This document shows, one piece after another, positions 18,439 through 24,856 of a stretch of 44,247 nucleotides of DNA. The notes beneath the pieces are model-generated. The model was not told where the DNA came from. It made no database searches and was given only the letters and a program-made list of their open reading frames with translations. Each line of letters opens with the position of its first letter. The first letter of the stretch is position 1. The position numbers were made by a program, and so were the translations under genes. The stretch covers positions 1 to 44,247 of the forward strand of contig JAJRPF010000050.1 of assembly GCA_024280885.1 (NCBI GenBank). Direction: 5' to 3'. Origin of the DNA: Planctomycetota bacterium (GTDB lineage Bacteria; Planctomycetota; JAJSAM01; JAJVHW01).

Positions 18439-18513
18439 TGGTAGCGGGGGCAGGATTCGAACCTACGATCTTCAGGTTATGAGCCTGACGAGATACCACT
18501 TCTCCACCCCGCG
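18439..18513 (-). tRNA. Initiator tRNA-fMet, anticodon CAT
   Basis: The minus strand folds as a complete 75-base cloverleaf with the anticodon loop CTCATAA, TTCGAAT T-loop and an encoded 3' CCA. Base 1 is C and base 72 is T, which leaves the first acceptor pair unpaired, the mark of bacterial initiator tRNA. The D-stem has A11-U24, another initiator trait. The anticodon stem ends in two G-C pairs preceded by an A-U pair, where the usual initiator has three G-C pairs. The D-loop is two bases shorter than in Escherichia coli. Confidence 0.93.
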
Positions 18514-18674
18514 TCGGGTGCCGCTGCTGTCAGCGGAGGGGCGAGCATACGGATCCCGAATCGCGCGGCAACTTTCTGGTGGGCGTTTTCGATCGAGAAG
18601 CGTGTGTCAGCCTCGGAACGGGAGAAGGCGCACGCTCAGCCTCGGCACGAAGCGGACGTTCAGCCTGCGGCCGA

Positions 18675-18680
18675 TAGACT
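18675..18680 (+). promoter_or_regulatory. TANNNT box of leaderless type for trmB
   Basis: TAGACT ends seven bases before the trmB ATG at 18688. No Shine-Dalgarno is present. Confidence 0.45.
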
Positions 18681-18687
18681 CCTCGCC

Positions 18688-19374
18688 ATGCGATTTCGAT
18701 CCTCTCGCGGAGGCTGGGTCCCGCCGCCGGCGCCTCAACTGGTGCTGCCGGGGCGTGAGCTGATCGGGCCGGGCGAGTGGCCGTCGATCTTCGGGCGCGA
18801 GGCGCCGTTGATCGTCGAGATCGGCTTCGGCAAGGACACGTTCCTGCTGGAGCAGGCCGAGGCGCAGCCCGAGCGCGATCATGTGGGCGTCGAGCGCGAC
18901 ACGCACCGCGCTGCGCTCTTTCTGAAGCGGGCGGCCGCGCGCGGACTCGCGAACGTCCGCGCGTTGCCGGTGGCGGCCGAGATGGCACTCGGGCTCTGCT
19001 TCCCCGACGCATCCATCGCGGAACTGCATGTCTACTTCCCCGACCCGTGGCCGAAGGTGCGTCACGCGAAGAACCGACTCGTCCAGCCGTGGTTCGCGCG
19101 CGAGTCGCGGCGCGTTCTCGCTCCCGGCGGCGTTGTCTACATGGCTACCGACGACGAGCCGTACCGCGACCAGATGCTCGACGTCATGTCCGCCGGTGGT
19201 TTCGTGAACCTGATGGCAGACGGCTGGCAGGAGCAGGCCCCGCTTGGCCACGAGACCAAATTCGAGCGTCTGTGGCGACGACGTGGCCGTGGCATCCACC
19301 ACATGCTCTTTCGTGATCGCGCGACAACGGGCGCCGGCGCGCCCGCACTCTCCGCGACAACGGCGAGCGGGTAG
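18688..19374 (+). CDS. trmB: tRNA (guanine-N7)-methyltransferase TrmB
   Basis: The product is 228 residues. It transfers a methyl group from S-adenosylmethionine to G46 in the variable loop of tRNAs. Evidence is the SAM-binding EIGFGKDTFLLE, the acidic GVERD strand end, the family signature HVYFPDPWPKVRHAKNRLVQ (from residue 114), and TDDEPY further on. The usual N-terminal ~30 residues are short. The C-terminus carries a small Ala/Thr-rich tail beyond the family core. It is the first of three genes on this strand; the HIT gene starts nine bases after its stop codon. An initiator tRNA gene lies just upstream on the other strand. Confidence 0.95.
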   Translation: MRFRSSRGGWVPPPAPQLVLPGRELIGPGEWPSIFGREAPLIVEIGFGKDTFLLEQAEAQPERDHVGVERDTHRAALFLKRAAARGLANVRALPVAAEMALGLCFPDASIAELHVYFPDPWPKVRHAKNRLVQPWFARESRRVLAPGGVVYMATDDEPYRDQMLDVMSAGGFVNLMADGWQEQAPLGHETKFERLWRRRGRGIHHMLFRDRATTGAGAPALSATTASG

Positions 19375-19377
19375 GCT
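19372..19377 (+). promoter_or_regulatory. TANNNT box of the HIT gene inside the trmB stop codon
   Basis: TAGGCT begins with the TAG stop of trmB and ends six bases before the GTG of the HIT gene. It may give that gene its own leaderless transcript in addition to read-through from trmB. Confidence 0.4.
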
Positions 19378-19383
19378 GTCGGC

Positions 19384-19911
19384 GTGGATCGCATCTGGAG
19401 CCCGTGGAGGTACGAGTACGTGAGCGGCGATCGCCCCGATGATTGCGCGTTCTGCGCGGCGCTTGCGAAGGACGACGGGCCGGAGAACCTGATCGTCCAT
19501 CGCGAGGAGCACGCGGCGCTCCTTCTCAACAAGTTCCCCTACAACAACGGGCACTGTCTCGTCGTCCCGCGACGGCACCTCGTGGAACCGTCCGAGATGA
19601 CCGGCGAGGAGTCGGCGGCTGTTTGGGCGCTCGTCGCGCGCACGGCCGACCTGCTACGCGGCGAGTTGCGAGGGCAGGGTGTGAACGTCGGTCTCAACCT
19701 CGGCTCGGCAGCGGGCGGGAGCATCCGGCATCTGCATGTGCATCTCGTCCCACGCTGGAGCGGCGACACCAATTTCATGCCCGTCATCGGCGAGACGAAG
19801 GTGCTCGTCGAACTGCTGCACGACACGTACGCGAGGTTCGCTGCCGCGCTCGCAGGTGGATCTACCGAAAGCGATGCGACGAGCTCGTGTGATGGCGGGG
19901 ATGGCGCGTGA
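19384..19911 (+). CDS. HIT-domain protein, Ap4A phosphorylase-like
   Basis: The product is 175 residues from a GTG. Family traits are the opening DRIWSPWRYEYV, a C-A-F-C pair that fits the zinc site of this subgroup, an N-x-F-P-Y-N-N-G-H segment, a NLGSAAGGSIRHLHVHLVPR block with the histidine triad H116-x-H118-x-H120, and the closing GDTNFMPVIGETKVL. Such proteins hydrolyse or phosphorolyse dinucleoside polyphosphates or related nucleotide conjugates through a covalent His-nucleotide intermediate. The exact substrate cannot be told. It sits between trmB and the TPR gene. Confidence 0.92.
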   Translation: MDRIWSPWRYEYVSGDRPDDCAFCAALAKDDGPENLIVHREEHAALLLNKFPYNNGHCLVVPRRHLVEPSEMTGEESAAVWALVARTADLLRGELRGQGVNVGLNLGSAAGGSIRHLHVHLVPRWSGDTNFMPVIGETKVLVELLHDTYARFAAALAGGSTESDATSSCDGGDGA

Positions 19912-19923
19912 GGTCACTCCGAG

Positions 19924-22900
19924 ATGAGTGAGGAGCGGCGGCGCAAGGGACGCCGGCGCCGGCGCAGCGGCGTTCATACGCCGCGCGTTCGACGACTCCT
20001 GATCGGGGGCGGTCTCGTCGTGGTTCTCGGCCTCGTTGGCGCCAACGTGGTCGTGATCCGGAGGCAGCGTGCGATGCGCACGCGCGCGCTCCACGAGGAG
20101 GCCCGCGTCGCGTTGGCAACGGGTGATCTGGACGCGGCGGAAGCGGCTGCGCGGGTGAGCCGCGATGCGCTTCCCGGTGATCGCGAAGCGCTCTACGTGC
20201 TGGCGCTCGTATTGGAGGCACGCGGGCGCGGTGACGAGGCGCGGGCACTCCTTCAACCCGAAGTCAAGCGCGACCGCGGGTGGGGCGCGGGGCGCGTGCT
20301 GCTGGCCGCCATCGCGCAGCGCGAGGAGGACTACGCCGGCGCCCTCGAGTGGTTGCCGGACGGCTCCGAGGGTGGACGCGTCCCGGCTACCGCATACCGA
20401 ATCCTGGCAGAGGTGCGTGCCGCAACCGGGGACGCGATGGGCGCTGCGGCGGCATACGAACTGGCCGCGGAGTTCGCTCCGGACGATCTCGCGACGCAGT
20501 TGGGACGTGGGGATCTGGCGTTGGCGCGCTACCTCGACACGAATGAGCGGGATGCGCAAGACGTGGCGGCCGACGCGTATGGGGCGGCGGAGCGGCAGTG
20601 TCGCCGTCGGCTGGCGGACTCCGAGGGCGTCGACCTAGGCGCGCGACTCGGACTGGCGACGGCGCTCATGGGGCAGGCGCGCGCGCTCAAGACCAGGACG
20701 GTCGAAGAGGTCGAGGCGGAACTGCGGACCGTGATCGAGAGCGCGGGCGAGGATCCTGCGCCGACGCTCATCCTGGCGGAGTTCCTGCGCGGCGTCGGGG
20801 AACTCGCGCGCGCGCGGCGTGTTCTCGATCAGGCGTTTCGGTCCGGCATGGACGGCCCCTCGGTCCGGCTGGCACTCGCGCTTCTCATGGCGCAGCAGGG
20901 CGAGACGGCTGACGCGCTGGCCGCGTTGCAGCGCGGCGTGGTTGCTCACCCCGAGAGCTTCGAGTTGCGTCTCGCGATTGTGGACACGCATGTCATGGCG
21001 GGGCGCTACGAGGATGCGCAGGCCGCTCTGACGGAGCTCATGGCTTCCGCAGCGGAAGATGCGCTGACACACGAGGCGCTGGGAGACCTGGCTCGGGCGC
21101 GAGCGCGCCGCGCCGAGGACAGTGGCGCTGCCGACGCGGCTGGTGCATTTCGGGGCGCGGCGCGCTCCGCGTACGCCGAGGCCGTACGTCTTCGGCCGCA
21201 TTCGATGCCGCTCAAGAAGAAGATGTTCGGCGAGCAACTCGAAGCCGCGATGTCGGGTGCGGCAGATCTCACGAGCGAGGATCGCACCGCGGCCGACGCC
21301 TACGTCGATGACGTCCTCCGCGTCAACCCTGCGGATGCCGACGCACTCGCGTGGCGCGCGCGCATCCTCCTGCTCGCCGACAATCCCGATGCCGTCGTTC
21401 AGCTCTTGGAAGAAGCGGCGTCGGGACCGACGCCGACGCTCGACGTCCTGCGGCTCTACGGCACTGCGTGTGAACGCAGTGCGCGCGACGCCCGGTCGGC
21501 CGACGCATACCTGACGGTGCTGCAGCGGTTGATCGGGCGTACGGCTGATGCGCGCGACAATCGCGCAGCGGCGCCGCGCGACTGGACGAACGTGATCCGC
21601 GCGACGTGGCGGATCGGTCGTTTCGAACAAGCCGTCGGACTCTCGCAGGACGCCGCGCGTGCTTGGCCGGAGGATGATGACCTGCAACTTGTGCTGGCAC
21701 AGGCGTATCTGTTGCACGGAGAGACCGCCGCTGCCATAGCGGGTCTTGAGACCATCGTGACAGCGACCCCGGCGGCGGTGGAGCCGCGCCTGCTGCTGGC
21801 CTCCGTACTCGAGCGCGAAGGGCGTGGCGCCGAGGCCGAAGCCGTGCTGGACCGCGGTCAGGGTTCGCCGGAAGGCGCCGTCTTGATTGCGCTGGCCGGG
21901 GTGCTCGGACGCAGCGGGCGCCTTGCCGCGATGGAGACCGCACTCGCGCGCGCGCTTGCCGTCACTGACGATCCAGGTCGTGCCCAGCTACGTGTCGGCG
22001 GCGTTCTGCTTTCGCTCGACCCGCCGCGCATCGATGAGGCGCAGACCGCATTCGCCAAGGCCGCGGAATCTCCCGTTCACCGCGCGGAGGCCCTCGCGCG
22101 ACTCGCCGATCTCGCGCTGCTTGCTTCGGCTGCTGACTCCGAACGCCTTGTCGCGGCGCGTGCGGCGATCGATCGAGCTGCGGAGGCGGGGGTGTCCGGT
22201 CGTCGGTTGGACTACCTGGAAGGGAAGCTCGCGCTCTTGCGCGGCGACACGGCGACTGCGGTCACGCGACTCGTGAGTGCGACGACCGGCGCACGGCCCC
22301 CCCCGGCGGCTCTCTACTATCTCGCGAAGGCCCTGCGAGCGCACGGCGATGCCCGTGCCGCGCAGGCGCCGCTCGATCGTGCCATCGCGCTCGCTCCGGG
22401 CGACGCGATCATCAGCGCCGAAGTCGACGCGCTCCGTGTCGAACTCGGCGTCGGTGCGATGATCGCCGGCAAGTATGGTGACGCTCTCTCGCTTCTCGCT
22501 GGCGCGGATCAGAGCGGGCGGACGCCGCTCTTGGCGGCCGTTGCGTACGCGGGGAATCTCGAGTTGAGGATCGCCGTTCACAGCGCGCGCACCTACGTGA
22601 CGTCACTCCCTGGCGATCGCGTTGCGCGCCATGTACTCGCGACGTTGCTCCTGCGGAGCGGGACGCCGGAGCAGATCCGCGAGGCGGTCACGGAATTCGA
22701 TGCCTTGGGCCGCGACGACGCGACCGATCTGCGGGCGTGGGTCGGGCTCGGCGCTGCGCGTCTTGCGAGCGACGACCCCGCCGGAGCCGAGACGGCGTTT
22801 CGTACGGCGTACGCGTTGGATACCGCCGCTGCCGCCGTCGTACGCGGAGTGCTCGACAGCCTGACGGCGCAGGGAGACACCGCCGCGGCGATTGCTTTCG

Positions 22901-23796
22901 CGGACGAGGCCGCGCGCGACAACGACGATGACGCGGAAGTCCACCTACTCGTGGGAGATCTTCGCTTCACCGCCGGGGATGCCGATGCGGCGGCCGCCGC
23001 GTACCTGCGCGCAGCCGACTTGCGCCGTGATGCCGTGCTCCCGGTTCTCGGAGCCGCGGCGGCGCTCTGGTTGGGTGGCCATGACGATCGAGCGCGATCG
23101 CTTCTGGAAGAGCGGATGTCCGAACTTGCGGACCCTGGGCGGGCCCGGATCGCACTGGCGGAGATCCTGTTCCGTTCGGGTGATCTGGCGGCCGCCGAGA
23201 GTGCGCTCTTGGAGGGACCTGGACGCCTCCCGCGGAACGGGCAGGCGCAGATCCTGCGTGGCGAGATCTTCGTGCAGCGCAACGAGTTGGCAGAGGCTCT
23301 GCGGTCCTATGACTCGGGAGTCGAAGCGGGTGCGCGTTCCGTCGCCACGCGCCTTCGTTTTGCCGAACTTCTCACGCGAGCTGACAAGGGGCGGCGTGCG
23401 ATGGATCAGTATCAGCGCGTTCTTCGCGCTGAGCCCGCGAACCTGGTGGCGCTGAACAACCTGGCTCACCTGATGGCGTCGGAGCGAAATGACGTTGTGC
23501 GTGCGCTGGAACTGGCTCGCACTGCGCGAGAACTCGCGCCGGAGAGCCCGGAGGTCGCGGATACGCTCGGCTGGTTGCTCGTCCAATCCGGTGATCCCTC
23601 CGCTGCGATCCCGCTCTTGCGGACTGCGGTCGCGGCTCTCGATGACGACCCGCGCGTTCATTTCCACTTGGGGCTTGCCGCAGCGCGCGTTGGTCTGGGC
23701 GAGGACGCGCGCAACCACCTCGAACGCGCGCTCGCCATCGATCCATCGTTTCCTGGTGCGGCGGTTGCGCGGAGCGAGTTGCGGCGCCTACGCTGA
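19924..23796 (+). CDS. Giant membrane-anchored TPR protein, PrsT-like
   Basis: The product is 1290 residues. The N-terminus is strongly basic (about 11 Arg or Lys in the first 15), and residues 24-46 are one hydrophobic span (LLIGGGLVVVLGLVGANVVVI), placing the rest outside the cytoplasm. Everything after residue 50 is Ala/Asp/Arg-rich TPR-type helical hairpins, roughly 30 of them, with recurring [AL]-x-x-x-G-x-x-x-x-A-x-x-x-[LY] spacing. The last 110 residues (NNLAHLMASERNDVVRALEL, then VADTLGWLLVQSGD) closely match the end of the PEP-CTERM-system TPR family. That family is often a lipoprotein, whereas this one has a transmembrane anchor. A PEP-CTERM protein gene lies directly downstream, convergent. 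The start codon has only a weak GAGG ten bases upstream. An assembly or scaffold role is inferred. Confidence 0.88.
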   Translation: MSEERRRKGRRRRRSGVHTPRVRRLLIGGGLVVVLGLVGANVVVIRRQRAMRTRALHEEARVALATGDLDAAEAAARVSRDALPGDREALYVLALVLEARGRGDEARALLQPEVKRDRGWGAGRVLLAAIAQREEDYAGALEWLPDGSEGGRVPATAYRILAEVRAATGDAMGAAAAYELAAEFAPDDLATQLGRGDLALARYLDTNERDAQDVAADAYGAAERQCRRRLADSEGVDLGARLGLATALMGQARALKTRTVEEVEAELRTVIESAGEDPAPTLILAEFLRGVGELARARRVLDQAFRSGMDGPSVRLALALLMAQQGETADALAALQRGVVAHPESFELRLAIVDTHVMAGRYEDAQAALTELMASAAEDALTHEALGDLARARARRAEDSGAADAAGAFRGAARSAYAEAVRLRPHSMPLKKKMFGEQLEAAMSGAADLTSEDRTAADAYVDDVLRVNPADADALAWRARILLLADNPDAVVQLLEEAASGPTPTLDVLRLYGTACERSARDARSADAYLTVLQRLIGRTADARDNRAAAPRDWTNVIRATWRIGRFEQAVGLSQDAARAWPEDDDLQLVLAQAYLLHGETAAAIAGLETIVTATPAAVEPRLLLASVLEREGRGAEAEAVLDRGQGSPEGAVLIALAGVLGRSGRLAAMETALARALAVTDDPGRAQLRVGGVLLSLDPPRIDEAQTAFAKAAESPVHRAEALARLADLALLASAADSERLVAARAAIDRAAEAGVSGRRLDYLEGKLALLRGDTATAVTRLVSATTGARPPPAALYYLAKALRAHGDARAAQAPLDRAIALAPGDAIISAEVDALRVELGVGAMIAGKYGDALSLLAGADQSGRTPLLAAVAYAGNLELRIAVHSARTYVTSLPGDRVARHVLATLLLRSGTPEQIREAVTEFDALGRDDATDLRAWVGLGAARLASDDPAGAETAFRTAYALDTAAAAVVRGVLDSLTAQGDTAAAIAFADEAARDNDDDAEVHLLVGDLRFTAGDADAAAAAYLRAADLRRDAVLPVLGAAAALWLGGHDDRARSLLEERMSELADPGRARIALAEILFRSGDLAAAESALLEGPGRLPRNGQAQILRGEIFVQRNELAEALRSYDSGVEAGARSVATRLRFAELLTRADKGRRAMDQYQRVLRAEPANLVALNNLAHLMASERNDVVRALELARTARELAPESPEVADTLGWLLVQSGDPSAAIPLLRTAVAALDDDPRVHFHLGLAAARVGLGEDARNHLERALAIDPSFPGAAVARSELRRLR

Positions 23797-23815
23797 CCCG
23801 CCTCTACGCTCGATC

Positions 23816-23845
23816 GCCCTACACTGAGTCGCCCTACACTGAGTC
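23816..23845. repeat. Tandem 15-base repeat between convergent genes
   Basis: GCCCTACACTGAGTC occurs twice in tandem (23816-23830 and 23831-23845), with a degenerate third copy just before (23801-23815). The second copy covers the last codons and stop of the PEP-CTERM gene, so it forms that protein's short tail after the Arg-rich end. Confidence 0.75.
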
Positions 23846-24553
23846 GCGGCACGTTGCGCGCCGGCCGCGGCGCACGAGCGCGAGCAACCCGACGAGGCCC
23901 GTCGCGAAGAGCGCCAGCGTGGATGGTTCCGGGGTGCGCACGACCCTCTCAACGAGGCGCTCCACGACCGGGCTGCGCAATGCAATTGCGTTGCGATCGG
24001 CCGGGCGCACGTCGAAGCGCGTCCCGCCGGCGAGAGCACCCGACGGCGGAGCCGAGAGCACAGCAAGTCGCTCTGTCAGCGCCGCCCCGGCATACGACCC
24101 GAGGACGAGTTGGAACCCGTTGGACGGGGATGCTTCGGCCTCTGTCGAGAGTAAGACTGTCGATACGAAAACGATCGATACGGAGAGTGGAGGCAGGTTG
24201 CGGGCGTAGATCGATCCGAGCCGCAGGCCGATACCTGTGTTGGGTGCCGCGAGTGGCACGACGAGCGATGTGGTCGGGGAGTCCGGTCCGGGCAGCGTAC
24301 CGACGAACACCGCGCGGGGAGACTCTGCCGTCGCTCTTGCGATCGTCCGCGCGGAGATCGCCGCTGGTCGCGAGGTGTCGGGCGGAGCTCCGATCCAACG
24401 CGAGAGCGTGGCCGTTGGAGCGCGCGACGTCGTGCCGTTCGGATCTGGGCGCGGCACGGCGATCTCCGTCGCCTGCGCCACAGCGCCGCCGAGCATCGCC
24501 GCCGCAACGGCTGCGAGCGCCAATGGGATGCGGGGGAGCGAACGCGAAAGCAT
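23834..24553 (-). CDS. PEP-CTERM sorting-signal protein
   Basis: The product is 239 residues from the ATG at 24553, which opens a signal peptide (MLSRSLPRIPLALAAVAAAM). The C-terminus has the full PEP-CTERM anchor: TPEPSTLALFATG from about residue 207, a hydrophobic stretch LVGLLAL, then RRGRR. Proteins with this tag are cut and attached by an exosortase; no exosortase gene is in the window. The body is Thr/Ser/Ala-rich with beta-like spacing and no catalytic motif. Seven residues follow the Arg cluster, which is unusual, and they come from a 15-base tandem repeat. TACACT seven bases before the start suggests a leaderless mRNA. Another in-frame ATG at 24598 would add 15 residues with no benefit to the signal peptide. 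Confidence 0.85.
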   Translation of the reverse strand: MLSRSLPRIPLALAAVAAAMLGGAVAQATEIAVPRPDPNGTTSRAPTATLSRWIGAPPDTSRPAAISARTIARATAESPRAVFVGTLPGPDSPTTSLVVPLAAPNTGIGLRLGSIYARNLPPLSVSIVFVSTVLLSTEAEASPSNGFQLVLGSYAGAALTERLAVLSAPPSGALAGGTRFDVRPADRNAIALRSPVVERLVERVVRTPEPSTLALFATGLVGLLALVRRGRRATCRDSV

Positions 24554-24560
24554 GCGTGGC

Positions 24561-24566
24561 AGTGTA
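24561..24566 (-). promoter_or_regulatory. TANNNT box of leaderless type for the PEP-CTERM gene
   Basis: On the minus strand TACACT ends seven bases before the ATG at 24553. It supports that start over the ATG at 24598. Confidence 0.4.
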
Positions 24567-24679
24567 TCTGCACCAGGGTCGCTGGACATGAGTCTCATCG
24601 TGCGCGCTCGTCGCCCGTGCCGGGGAATACGCGTAACGGGCTGCTCGTTTCAGCACGTGTCCACAGTGGAGAAGCCTCG

Positions 24680-24844
24680 ATGCTCTGAGCACTCAAGCAC
24701 CCTCGTCGGATCGCGGTCGTGATCCTCTGCGCACTCGTCGGGTTCGCCGTTACCAAACTTGCCGACGTCCAAGCCGGCACGCTTGTTGGTCTTCTCGCCG
24801 GCATGCTCATCGCACCGTTCATTCCGATCCCAAACGCGGGATGA
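24680..24844 (+). pseudogene. Small membrane-protein frame with TGA at codon 3
   Basis: An ATG at 24680 with GGAG eight bases upstream is followed by CTC and a TGA. After that the same frame runs for another 51 codons. These encode a basic start (ALKHPRR), then a hydrophobic segment (IAVVILCALVGFAV), a short polar turn and a second hydrophobic segment (LVGLLAGMLIAPFIPIP). It reads as a two-span membrane peptide interrupted at codon 3. A GTG at 24719 could start a 41-residue version, but it has no ribosome site. A chance frame is possible. Confidence 0.35.
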
Positions 24845-24856
24845 CGTTCGCGGCGC

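Noticed and set aside
18218..18763. Plus-strand frame of 181 codons
   Set aside because: It reads through repeat sequence and the antisense of the tRNA gene.
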